This document shows, piece after piece, positions 1-7,068 of a stretch of 14,842 bases of DNA (within the stretch, counting starts at the first letter, position 1; each line of letters begins with the position of its first letter). Under the pieces are notes generated by a model. The model worked only from the letters and a program-made list of their open reading frames with translations. It had not been told where the DNA came from and ran no database searches. Made by a program: the position numbers and the translations under genes. The DNA comes from Gammaproteobacteria bacterium (GTDB lineage Bacteria > Pseudomonadota > Gammaproteobacteria > Pseudomonadales > Litorivicinaceae), in the NCBI GenBank assembly GCA_002717305.1, contig PBDH01000025.1:1-14842 (forward strand). The letters run 5' to 3'.

Positions 1-316
1 CCGTTGCGTGGATAAATCCCAGCGATACCTTATCTGAACTGAGCGCAGCTCCCGCCTCAAGGCCGAGCGATGCAGCGTACCATATTGGATCTAAAATACT
101 GGGGCTGGTTCCAAGATCTTCGAGGCGGTCTCTACACCAAGCTAGGTGATCCAGTTCTTCCTCCGCCGCCCTGACTAGTGCCTCGTAGATAGCCTGATCT
201 GAAGCAAATACTGCCTGGGCGTTATAGAAACCTTGCGCATAAATTTCGCCAGTGTGGTTAACCCGCATAAGGTTCCCCGATAGTGTTCTTTCATCAGCGG
301 TCAGCGGTTCATCCAA
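1..316 (-). CDS. coq7: Coq7 demethoxyubiquinone hydroxylase, partial (C-terminus beyond window edge)
   Basis: Coq7 is a membrane-associated di-iron monooxygenase that hydroxylates the demethoxyubiquinone ring late in ubiquinone synthesis. Reading leftward from 316, the translation has the family's first iron ligand in LMRVNHTGE (Glu near residue 24 from this start) and the ExxH ligand pair in AAEEELDHLAWC (Glu54, His57). These are followed by the typical ILDPIWYAASLGLEAGAA and DKVSLGFIHAT segments. The gene is cut by the window edge, so the second ferritin-like half is not visible. The start is uncertain. The natural position is GTG at 416-418, overlapping the stop of the upstream gene, but an in-frame TAA at 368-370 separates it from this body. 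After that stop, the usable starts are TTG at 314-316, with AAAGGA only 3 bases away, and ATG at 266-268, which is too close to the first ligand. The identity is secure. Whether the gene is intact, re-started or a pseudogene cannot be settled here. Confidence 0.82.
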   Translation of the reverse strand, partial: MDEPLTADERTLSGNLMRVNHTGEIYAQGFYNAQAVFASDQAIYEALVRAAEEELDHLAWCRDRLEDLGTSPSILDPIWYAASLGLEAGAALSSDKVSLGFIHAT

Positions 317-367
317 TATTCCTTTTACAGGGGACAGATTTTGCGCTTCTGGCTTAACTCGAGCTAC

Positions 368-418
368 TTATGTCAAAAAGCCATCGAACCCATGAACCAA
401 CTGATCGACTGTATTCAC
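368..418 (-). pseudogene. coq7: Detached 5' end of coq7, ending in an in-frame TAA
   Basis: GTG at 416-418 overlaps the TGA of the upstream gene (415-417) as GTGA, an arrangement typical of translational coupling. From it, 16 residues are read (VNTVDQLVHGFDGFLT) before TAA at 368-370. The same frame stays open through linker and Coq7 body down to position 1. The 16 residues resemble the N-terminus of bacterial Coq7 proteins (pattern: a D, then hydrophobics, then D, then a TL/TV end, as in pseudomonads). The stop therefore appears to interrupt the original gene and does not simply precede it. A single base change would restore a continuous frame. It may be a genuine nonsense mutation, a sequence error, or a short coupling peptide ahead of a re-start. 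Confidence 0.6.
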
Positions 419-1869
419 CGAAGGACACCTAAATGCATCCCGAAGGATTGCCCTAGATCTCTCACTTCTCGAATCATCCGTTCCGCGTCGTCGAGCCTCA
501 ACACGTGTGTAGAAGCCAATTCTTCTTGATTAAGGTTTGCTTGGTTCGCACTACCTTCATCCGTCAGTATCCCAAACAGAAGTCCGTGCGATTCGGCTAA
601 TCGTTTGAAACGCTCTCTATCATCTGGGTTATCAAAGTCACCCGATACTACAACCGGGAAACCCGCCCGCAGCGTCAGCTCAGCAAGCTCAACGAGGTGT
701 CGATATGTTTTCAGTATCGTATTTTCTTGATCCCCAAAAAGTCTCTGACGCTCAAGGTCAGACTGGAGTCTGATCATACCGAAATCATCGATCAACTGAT
801 GGGTGAGCGACTGCCTTATGGCAACGTCGAGGCCGAGTGTGATCAATAAAACTCGGGGCCGAATCATCGTCGCATGTTCGGCCATTACGGCATAATTTCG
901 ATATCTCGCCAGAGGCGAGGGATCATCCTCTGTCGGGAGAATGGGTGCGTTGAGACCCAATAAGCACTCTTTTGCGCGAACCATCGCCCGGTATGCTTGG
1001 TACCCTTGGAAAACCCAGAGTGCATGATAATCTCCACTCAATTCGAGGTAGCGATTAAAGAGGTGCCATGCGGACGCAAAATCATTTCTCGCCTCTAGGT
1101 CAACTGTTAAGAAGGCGATCTCACTAATCACATCAATCCAGCGAAATTCGGATCGGTATTCAATACAATCAAAAAGACGAATATCGCCTGATTCCGTTTC
1201 CAAGATGTTTCCCAAGTGCAGGTCCCCATGACACTCGCGAATCATGCCTAGGTCTTTTCGTTCGGCAAAGCGGGGCCACAGACGCTTCAAATATTCATGC
1301 GCCCACGCCTCGAGTTGTAATAATTGCGATAGATCTTTGGCTTCTGTGAGATGGGGTCTGACTTGATCGAAATTTAGTTGGGCGGGGACATAAAGGGAGT
1401 TCGGTTCGCCAAATGGGGTTTCGATTCCAGAAACGGGAGCTTTTGCGTGTAGGTCAAACACTTGTTTACAAATCTGCTCAAGTCTGGGATGGCTCAGTCC
1501 CTCTCGGTCGTGTACTTGGTCTAACGTTTTAGAGGGATCAAACTGTCGCATTTTGACAGCATATTCAATTGGATTCCCGGACCCATTCTCAACCCGAATC
1601 TTTCGATCATCTTCGTAGATACCAACCACGCCTAGATAAAGATCGCGAAAACTTCGTTGGTTTAAAGTGAATTCGCTCTGACAGAGTTGTTCTCGTAACT
1701 CTAATGTGCTCGCGTCAAGGAAATATAGGTCGAGTGGCTTTTTGATTTTATAAGCATAATGCCCTGTGAGAACGACCCACGCGAGATCTGACTCGATCAC
1801 TTCGATTGTTTTTACGTCGTGCTGAAAACATGATTCATGGCGCAATGCGTCAATCAGCGTCTCGCTCAA
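415..1869 (-). CDS. Two-domain aminoglycoside phosphotransferase-like / AAA ATPase-like protein with degenerate P-loop
   Basis: The protein resembles the bacterial family that joins an APH-type kinase fold to a C-terminal P-loop ATPase/kinase (COG2187 plus COG0645 type); its substrate is unknown. Numbered from ATG 1894-1896, the N-terminal half has the family motif WVVLTGHYAYKIKKP (40-54), catalytic loop CHGDLHLGN (222-230) and metal-binding LFDCIEYR (241-248). The C-terminal half keeps family landmarks such as RLQSDLERQRLFG (376-388) and the RAGFPVVV strand (410-417). Where GxSGSGKS is expected (about 354-362) it reads LGLDVAIRQSL, with no Walker A lysine, and its last 50 residues are also diverged. 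The start chosen is TTG 1867-1869, because GGGAGG lies 5 bases upstream. The ATG at 1894-1896 adds nine residues but has no Shine-Dalgarno sequence. The stop overlaps the coq7 GTG, suggesting co-translation. The first domain looks active. The second is probably catalytically dead or regulatory. Confidence 0.85.
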   Translation of the reverse strand: MSETLIDALRHESCFQHDVKTIEVIESDLAWVVLTGHYAYKIKKPLDLYFLDASTLELREQLCQSEFTLNQRSFRDLYLGVVGIYEDDRKIRVENGSGNPIEYAVKMRQFDPSKTLDQVHDREGLSHPRLEQICKQVFDLHAKAPVSGIETPFGEPNSLYVPAQLNFDQVRPHLTEAKDLSQLLQLEAWAHEYLKRLWPRFAERKDLGMIRECHGDLHLGNILETESGDIRLFDCIEYRSEFRWIDVISEIAFLTVDLEARNDFASAWHLFNRYLELSGDYHALWVFQGYQAYRAMVRAKECLLGLNAPILPTEDDPSPLARYRNYAVMAEHATMIRPRVLLITLGLDVAIRQSLTHQLIDDFGMIRLQSDLERQRLFGDQENTILKTYRHLVELAELTLRAGFPVVVSGDFDNPDDRERFKRLAESHGLLFGILTDEGSANQANLNQEELASTHVLRLDDAERMIREVRDLGQSFGMHLGVLR

Positions 1870-1874
1870 CTGGT

Positions 1875-1880
1875 CCTCCC
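1875..1880 (-). promoter_or_regulatory. Ribosome binding site deciding the TTG start of the kinase-like gene
   Basis: On the minus strand GGGAGG is followed by ACCAG and then TTG at 1867-1869, giving a 5-base spacing. The upstream in-frame ATG at 1894-1896 has nothing like it. The site lies only 15 bases from the divergent mrcB start. Confidence 0.5.
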
Positions 1881-1882
1881 TG

Positions 1883-1888
1883 TATACT
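1883..1888 (+). promoter_or_regulatory. Candidate -10 element for a leaderless mrcB transcript
   Basis: TATACT (5 of 6 to TATAAT) ends 6 bases before the mrcB ATG at 1895, so transcription from it would begin at or next to the start codon. No Shine-Dalgarno sequence precedes that ATG, as a leaderless mRNA would predict. The -35 region about 17 bases upstream is poor. This is inference only. Confidence 0.3.
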
Positions 1889-1894
1889 GTCACC

Positions 1895-4156
1895 ATGAAT
1901 CGGTGGTTGCGTTCGTTGCTTAAAATCTTTTTGACCCTACTCGTAGCAGTGGGGATGAGTTTAGTCTATCTCAATGCAAGTCTAATACGACAGTTTGAGT
2001 CACTGTCTTGGGCAGTCGGAGCAAAAATTTTTGCACGACCTCTGGAACTTTACCGAGGCGCGATGTTTACGCAGGAACAGGTGCGATTTGAACTTGACCT
2101 TCTGAACTATCAACCAGTCCAAGGATCGCCAGCTCAGGGGCAATATCGCATCGACGGTAATTCCCTTTGGGTTGGTATGCGAGGCCACAATTACCCAGAT
2201 GGTAAAGAACCGGACCGCTTGGTCCAAATTAATTTTTCTAAAAATCTGGTTGAGATGGTCAGGAATGGTGACTCCGAGCCGCTTGAGATAATCCGTCTCG
2301 AGCCCCTAGTGCTGGCGAAATTATCGGGCAAACACGCAGACCGAGATGTTGTTCCCTTGAGTGACTTTCCCAAGGGTTTTATTGAGATGCTAGTAGCCGT
2401 TGAAGATCGAAGTTTTTTCGATCATGCAGGGATATCGATCACAGGCATTTCGCGGGCCATCATTAATAATATCGTAGCTGGTCGTTTCTCGCAGGGTGGC
2501 AGTACGTTGACGCAGCAGTTGGTGAAGAATCTTTATTTGACACGGGAGCGCACACTGACGCGAAAAGCAATTGAGGCGATCTACGCAATTTTGCTCGACG
2601 CGGAGTTTTCCAAAGAACGTATTCTCGATGCTTACATAAATGAAGTATTTCTCGGACAGTGGGGTGCTCGTGCTATTCATGGATTTGGAACGGCAGCACA
2701 ATTTTACTTCGGCAAACCGATAAGGGAGTTATCTGTCAGCCAGCAAGCACTATTGATTGGGTTGATCAAGGGACCAAGTGTGTTCGATCCAAGACGCTTT
2801 CCTGAAAGAGCTCTCGAGCGTCGAAATCTTGTTTTACAGTTAGCTGCTTCGCTGGGTGTTATTTCCATGCGGCAAAAAATCAAAGCCTCGGAGGCGGCGT
2901 TGTCTATTCCCGAGCGGCCAGCCGATCGTATTGGTCGTTTTCCGGGTTATATATCGGTTGTGCGAAGAGAATTAGCGCAAGGTTACACCAGCGAACAACT
3001 GTCGGCCGACGGATTAAGAGTCTACACGGCGCTTGATCCTCAAATACACCGAGGCTTGGATGAAGGTCGAAAAAATATACTGGCCCGATTAAAGGCCACC
3101 AACCCTGATTCACAAGGGGAGGCCCAGTTAGGGGCGATCATGGTTGATATACCGACTGGTGAGATACTGGCTGTTCTCGCAGGTCGTGATCACCGGTTGG
3201 GTTTTCATCGAGTACTTGATGCAAGGCGACAGATTGGATCCCTAGTCAAACCTTTTGTGGTCGCGGCCGCTATTGAGCAAGATCTGAGATTACATGCCGG
3301 TACTCTGGTCCGTGATCAGACTATTTCCATCGAGGACGAGCGGGGTAGTGTTTGGACACCTAAAAATTATAATGAGGAAGAGCTTGGTATTGTTCGATTG
3401 GAAAGTGTGGTAGCAAGTAGTATCAATCAGGCAACCGTGCATCTAGCTTTTGGACTGGGTCTCGATCAAATTTTGGATCGGTTGGATGATCTTGGTATTC
3501 CCGTAGGACCAACTAAGCCGCCTGCTACATTACTTGGAGTTTCTGAAATGTCGCCATATCAAGTAGCTCAGCGTTATCAGGCCTTGCTTAACCAAGGCTA
3601 CCAAGCACCGCTCAAGGCAGTAAGAAGTGTTGTGGATGATGCAGGTTCAGTATTGACGCGAGAACCTTTTCGGTCCACGCAGTTGATTACAGCGCGCGCT
3701 GCGGTTCAAGTTGATCATATGATGCGAGTTGGTGCAAAAGTGGGAACCGGGCGAGCATTCGGTCGACGCTACGAGGAGATCATGGCTTCTAAAACGGGAA
3801 CTACTGACGACGGTCGCGATGCTTGGTTCGTTGGTGCGGATGGTCGCCGTCTAGGCACTGCGTGGGTTGGATTTGACGATAATCGTAAGGCCGGATTGAT
3901 CGGATCGGTTGCAGCGCTCCCCATTATTTCTGATGCTTTCCAATATGTCGGGAGACGCCACCGGCCAAATAATTTGCCCGAGGGATTGGGTTACGCGTGG
4001 TTAAACAAATCGGGGCAGGTAGTTGATAAACGGTGTCAAGGTGCTGAAAGACGACCAATACCGATAGAGTATTTGAATGCAAAGTCGGATGACTGTGGAT
4101 CAAATCCCGCAAGTTCGTCGGATGATCATTGGCTAAAAAACTGGTTTGGAGGATAA
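1895..4156 (+). CDS. mrcB: Penicillin-binding protein 1B (bifunctional glycosyltransferase/transpeptidase)
   Basis: This class A PBP polymerises lipid II into glycan strands and cross-links them at the inner membrane, facing the periplasm. After 7 cytoplasmic residues there is one membrane helix (about 8-28), then a UB2H-like domain (about 60-150). The GT51 glycosyltransferase domain follows, with catalytic Glu170 in VAVEDRSFFDHAG and the GGSTLTQQLVKNLYL and NEVFLGQ motifs. The transpeptidase has SxxK at 449-452 (SLVK), SxN at 509-511 and KTGT at 633-636, so both active sites look complete. The length of 753 residues fits PBP1B, but the cytoplasmic tail is much shorter than the roughly 60 residues in E. 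coli. The ATG is the earliest possible start before the membrane helix and lies only 26 bases from the divergent TTG start. The next gene downstream encodes its probable lipoprotein activator, and its ribosome binding site sits at the end of this gene. Confidence 0.95.
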   Translation: MNRWLRSLLKIFLTLLVAVGMSLVYLNASLIRQFESLSWAVGAKIFARPLELYRGAMFTQEQVRFELDLLNYQPVQGSPAQGQYRIDGNSLWVGMRGHNYPDGKEPDRLVQINFSKNLVEMVRNGDSEPLEIIRLEPLVLAKLSGKHADRDVVPLSDFPKGFIEMLVAVEDRSFFDHAGISITGISRAIINNIVAGRFSQGGSTLTQQLVKNLYLTRERTLTRKAIEAIYAILLDAEFSKERILDAYINEVFLGQWGARAIHGFGTAAQFYFGKPIRELSVSQQALLIGLIKGPSVFDPRRFPERALERRNLVLQLAASLGVISMRQKIKASEAALSIPERPADRIGRFPGYISVVRRELAQGYTSEQLSADGLRVYTALDPQIHRGLDEGRKNILARLKATNPDSQGEAQLGAIMVDIPTGEILAVLAGRDHRLGFHRVLDARRQIGSLVKPFVVAAAIEQDLRLHAGTLVRDQTISIEDERGSVWTPKNYNEEELGIVRLESVVASSINQATVHLAFGLGLDQILDRLDDLGIPVGPTKPPATLLGVSEMSPYQVAQRYQALLNQGYQAPLKAVRSVVDDAGSVLTREPFRSTQLITARAAVQVDHMMRVGAKVGTGRAFGRRYEEIMASKTGTTDDGRDAWFVGADGRRLGTAWVGFDDNRKAGLIGSVAALPIISDAFQYVGRRHRPNNLPEGLGYAWLNKSGQVVDKRCQGAERRPIPIEYLNAKSDDCGSNPASSSDDHWLKNWFGG
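4148..4153 (+). promoter_or_regulatory. Ribosome binding site of the lpoP-like gene
   Basis: GGAGGA ends directly before the mrcB TAA (4154-4156) and sits 5 bases before ATG 4159. It decides this start over an in-frame ATG at 4129, which would put ten residues ahead of the signal peptide. Confidence 0.7.
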
Positions 4157-4158
4157 CA

Positions 4159-4734
4159 ATGCGACTTGAATTGAGTTTAATGTGCGTAGTGTTTTTGGTG
4201 GGTTGTGCTCAGGCGCCTGTATCCCCGCCCCCCGTAGTTGATGCATCATGGCGCGCCAACGAGGACGATCGAGTGATTTCTTCGATGCGCGTTGTTCCGA
4301 AAGTCTCTCCAGATGATAAAACCAAAAATGTTGAGCCTAATAAAGTAACTCCGATTGAACCTATTGCAAAAATTGAACCGGTTGATCAACCAAAAGAAGT
4401 GCGCGAAATTGCCCCAGCCGTTCTCTCCCTATTGGAAGAGGCAGACCAGCTGCGAACCGCAGGAGATTTGCTAGGAGCTTCTGCGCGACTGGAGCGTGCA
4501 CAGAGAATCGCTCCAACGGAACCGGAAGTATATTTCCAGCTATCCAACCTAAGGCTCGAACAAGGTAGTCTCGAAGCTGCGGCAAATATAGCGACTCAGG
4601 GCGTTGACCTGTCGGGTACTGATCAGGCTATGAAGCGTGATCTGTATACAGTAATTGCTCGAGCAAAGGATGCTCTTGGTGACATTGCAGGAGCGAGCGA
4701 GGCGCGACGTTTGGCGCGCGCGTCTGGCTCTTAA
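4159..4734 (+). CDS. lpoP: TPR lipoprotein, LpoP-like activator of PBP1B
   Basis: The 191-residue product begins MRLELSLMCVVFLVGC, a lipoprotein signal peptide with lipobox LVGC and lipidated Cys16. The residue after the Cys is Ala, not Asp, which fits outer-membrane sorting. A linker of about 65 residues rich in Pro, Glu and Lys follows, with repeated Glu-Pro pairs (near 60-77). A C-terminal helical region (about 85-185) contains TPR-type repeats, seen in AGDLLGASARLERAQRIAP and EPEVYFQLSNLRLEQG. In Pseudomonas a TPR lipoprotein next to the PBP1B gene, LpoP, activates PBP1B from the outer membrane. Architecture, position and tight coupling to mrcB all support the same role here. The linker would let the TPR domain cross the periplasm. 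Assignment as LpoP is inference from domain order and neighbourhood. The gene ends tail to tail with hemL, overlapping by 4 bases (4731-4734). Confidence 0.8.
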   Translation: MRLELSLMCVVFLVGCAQAPVSPPPVVDASWRANEDDRVISSMRVVPKVSPDDKTKNVEPNKVTPIEPIAKIEPVDQPKEVREIAPAVLSLLEEADQLRTAGDLLGASARLERAQRIAPTEPEVYFQLSNLRLEQGSLEAAANIATQGVDLSGTDQAMKRDLYTVIARAKDALGDIAGASEARRLARASGS

Positions 4735-6008
4735 AGCGCCTTTAGGGACTCTCTTGCTGCTGCAACTGTATCGTTGATCACTTTGGCGCTGTGTGTTGAT
4801 GAGACAAACCCTGCTTCATACATGGATGGGGCTAGGTATACACCACGGTCTAGCATCAAATGGAAGAAGCGCTTAAACAAATTTTCATCACAGGCGGTAA
4901 CTTCGTCGAAAGAGGTCACCGGTTGTTTTGCGAAAAATAAGCCGAACATTCCGCCACGACTGACGCCCTGCATTCTAACCCCAGCCTCCTCAGCAGCTCT
5001 TAGTACGCCTGAGACAAAGCGTTCGGTGGTCGCGTTTAGTTGCTCATAGAAACCGGGGATTGATAATTCTGACAGTGTGGCGATGCCTGCCGCCATGGCG
5101 ACAGGGTTTCCGGATAAGGTGCCTGCCTGATAGACAGGACCATCGGGCGCCAGCATATCCATAATGTCTTGGCGGCCGCCAAAAGCACCTACCGGCATAC
5201 CGCCCCCAATAATCTTTCCGAGGCACGTCAGATCTGGAGCGATGTTGAATAGGCCTTGAGCACCACCCTTGGCGACACGAAACCCCGTCATCACCTCATC
5301 GAAGATTAGAATTACACCATGTTGATCACACAACTCGCGTAAACCGCGGAGATAGCTGGGTTTCGGAATAATCATGTTCATATTACCGGTGATTGGTTCA
5401 ATAATAATACATGCGATCGAGTTACCTCGTTGATTCAGTAACTTGGTAGCCGCCTCCAGATCGTTAAACGGAAGATTTAGCGTTTGTTTGGCTAGTTCTG
5501 GAGGAACACCGGGCGAACTTGGAATGCCGAATGTGAGAGCGCCTGATCCAGCTTTAACCAGCAAGCTGTCCGAGTGTCCGTGATAGCATCCCTCAAATTT
5601 TACGATGGTGTCGCGACCAGTGAAACCTCTCGCGAGTCGTATCGCGCTCATGGTTGCTTCGGTTCCGCTTGAGCAGAACCTGAGCTTTACCATCGATGGG
5701 AAAAAAGATTTCACGATTTCGGCCATCTCTGTCTCGGTAGCTGTCGGTGCTCCAAAAGATAGTCCGTTTTCGATCGTTTCTCGTACGGCTCGTAATATCG
5801 TGGGATTAGCATGTCCTGCAATCATTGGACCCCAACTGCCAATATAGTCGATATAACGCTTGCCATCGGCGTCATAGAGGTAGGGTCCCTTAGCTTTATT
5901 AAAGAAAAGAGGTGTCCCACCTACGGCGCGAAATGCCCGAACAGGTGAGTTAACTCCACCGGCTATGGATTGACTGGCTCTTTGGTAGAGTTGTTCTGAT
6001 TTAGACAT
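4731..6008 (-). CDS. hemL: Glutamate-1-semialdehyde 2,1-aminomutase
   Basis: HemL is a PLP enzyme that converts glutamate-1-semialdehyde to 5-aminolevulinate, the last step of the C5 route to tetrapyrroles. The 425 residues match the family length. Visible motifs are the N-terminal AGGVNSPVRAF, the PLP phosphate region SSGTEATM (113-120), CYHGHSDS (141-148), the cofactor Asp in FDEVMTGFR (236-244), and Schiff-base Lys265 in CLGKIIGGGMPVGAFGG. All expected catalytic parts are present. ATG 6006-6008 has AAGGAAAA upstream, which overlaps the stop of thiE 9 bases away, so this is the last gene of a hemJ-thiE-hemL unit. Its TAA overlaps the stop of the convergent lipoprotein gene, leaving no room for a separate terminator between them. 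Confidence 0.97.
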   Translation of the reverse strand: MSKSEQLYQRASQSIAGGVNSPVRAFRAVGGTPLFFNKAKGPYLYDADGKRYIDYIGSWGPMIAGHANPTILRAVRETIENGLSFGAPTATETEMAEIVKSFFPSMVKLRFCSSGTEATMSAIRLARGFTGRDTIVKFEGCYHGHSDSLLVKAGSGALTFGIPSSPGVPPELAKQTLNLPFNDLEAATKLLNQRGNSIACIIIEPITGNMNMIIPKPSYLRGLRELCDQHGVILIFDEVMTGFRVAKGGAQGLFNIAPDLTCLGKIIGGGMPVGAFGGRQDIMDMLAPDGPVYQAGTLSGNPVAMAAGIATLSELSIPGFYEQLNATTERFVSGVLRAAEEAGVRMQGVSRGGMFGLFFAKQPVTSFDEVTACDENLFKRFFHLMLDRGVYLAPSMYEAGFVSSTHSAKVINDTVAAARESLKAL

Positions 6009-6017
6009 GCTTTTTCC

Positions 6018-6626
6018 TTAAAATAGTTCAGAAAGACGGCGCGCCGCCTCCCCGATGTCTTTAGATTTGAAAATGGCTCCGGAGACTGCAATCGTTGAGA
6101 CTCCTGTGTCTAAAACTTGGTTAGCATTATCTGCGTTGATGCCACCAATTGCGACTACTGGGACAGGGCACGCTGCTACGAGTTCACTCAGTTTAGCGAG
6201 GGATAGCTCGCTAGCAGCCGGCTTGGTCTCCGATCTAAACAATCGCCCGAATGCGCAGTAAGTAGCGCCCTCGCGAACAGCACGTTCCATAAGTTTGGTG
6301 GAGTCATGACAGGTACGACCGATAATGGCTCTGATCCCGAGAGCCTCGCGAGCCCTGGTCAGCGATTCATCGTTTTGACCAAGATGCACTCCCTCTGCTC
6401 CTAGACCTCGGGCAACTAGGACATGATCGTTAATGATGCATGGTGTACCTTTAATACGACAGATGTCGATAGCGGCATCGGCGAGTGCTTCGAGGAGCCC
6501 CAAATCATTACCTTTGTGGCGCATCTGAATGCAGGCGGCGCCACCCTCGATTGTTTCTTGTATCTGCCTGTAGAGTTGCTCAGGCTGGGTTATCGAAGCA
6601 TCAGTAATGACATACAAACCTTGCAT
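6018..6626 (-). CDS. thiE: Thiamine-phosphate synthase
   Basis: ThiE joins HMP pyrophosphate with thiazole phosphate to make thiamine monophosphate in the cytoplasm. The 202-residue TIM barrel shows the family signatures in order: GLYVITD (3-9), the substrate-loop IQMRHKG (33-39), CIINDH (63-68), GVHLGQND (79-86), the YCAFGRLFRSETKP loop (123-136), and the phosphate-binding VVAIGGIN and VSGAIF segments near the C-terminus. The QMRHKG loop has His where Asp or Glu is more usual, a small departure from the common xxRxK form. Its ATG shares one base with the hemJ TGA (TGATG), indicating translational coupling. No TPP riboswitch could lie immediately upstream because that space is hemJ coding sequence. 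ThiE next to HemL is a common arrangement in pseudomonads. Confidence 0.95.
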   Translation of the reverse strand: MQGLYVITDASITQPEQLYRQIQETIEGGAACIQMRHKGNDLGLLEALADAAIDICRIKGTPCIINDHVLVARGLGAEGVHLGQNDESLTRAREALGIRAIIGRTCHDSTKLMERAVREGATYCAFGRLFRSETKPAASELSLAKLSELVAACPVPVVAIGGINADNANQVLDTGVSTIAVSGAIFKSKDIGEAARRLSELF

Positions 6627-7054
6627 CAGAATGGTTTAACGATTACCAAGATAGAAATTGCAACAAGGCCGATCACCGGTATTTCGTTAAACCAGCGATA
6701 CCATACGTGACTCCTTGTGTTGGCATCGTTTGCGAACGTTTTGACGATTTTCATGCACCAGTGATGGTACCCCATTAACAATATCACAAATGTGAGTTTG
6801 GCATGCATCCACCCTTGAGTCATATAGCCAGGTACTAGCATGATCATCCAGCCTCCGAGCGCGACAGCAACGATCATTGAAGGGGTCATTATCCCGTTCA
6901 AGAGTTTTCTTTCCATAACTTTAAAACGTTCTATTCCGGTGAGATCGCCCGCATCAGTCATTGCGTGATATACGAATAACCTTGGAAGATAAAACAAGGC
7001 GGCAAACCAGGTCACAACAGCAATTAAATGAAACGCTTTAACCCAAAGAAACAT
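6626..7054 (-). CDS. hemJ: Protoporphyrinogen IX oxidase, HemJ type
   Basis: HemJ is a small haem-binding inner-membrane protein that oxidises protoporphyrinogen IX to protoporphyrin IX, the penultimate step of haem synthesis. The 142 residues form four hydrophobic helices. Family residues are visible: His9 in WVKAFHLIAVVTWFAALFYLPRL-type helix 1, the VYHA motif (28-31), MERKLLNGIMTP (47-58), HAKL with Lys86, and the RWFNEIPV loop (120-127). The conserved His and Lys positions match those reported as essential in HemJ. ATG 7052-7054 has a strong AAGGAGAG ribosome binding site. It opens a tightly packed set with thiE and hemL, placing an early and a late haem enzyme in one unit. A 7-base inverted repeat lies just upstream and could be regulatory. 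Confidence 0.93.
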   Translation of the reverse strand: MFLWVKAFHLIAVVTWFAALFYLPRLFVYHAMTDAGDLTGIERFKVMERKLLNGIMTPSMIVAVALGGWMIMLVPGYMTQGWMHAKLTFVILLMGYHHWCMKIVKTFANDANTRSHVWYRWFNEIPVIGLVAISILVIVKPF

Positions 7055-7068
7055 GATCTCTCCTTTCC

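Noticed and set aside
360..385. Programmed frameshift at the T run before the coq7 stop
   Set aside because: Residues before and after the stop are in the same frame, so a frameshift would not bypass the TAA usefully; the other two frames close at once or within nine codons.
341..529. Plus-strand open frame of 62 codons across the coq7/kinase junction
   Set aside because: It is antisense to the two clearly identified minus-strand genes, has no ribosome binding site and no recognisable protein features.
4380..4391. Perfect 12-base palindrome GGTTGATCAACC
   Set aside because: It lies within the coding sequence of the lipoprotein linker and has no partner sites; it most likely arises from the Pro/Val/Asp/Gln codons.
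4731..4740. Bidirectional terminator between the lipoprotein gene and hemL
   Set aside because: The two stop codons overlap in TTAA and no stem with T runs is visible on either side.
6600..6680. TPP riboswitch upstream of thiE
   Set aside because: The upstream bases are hemJ coding sequence and show no THI-box pattern.
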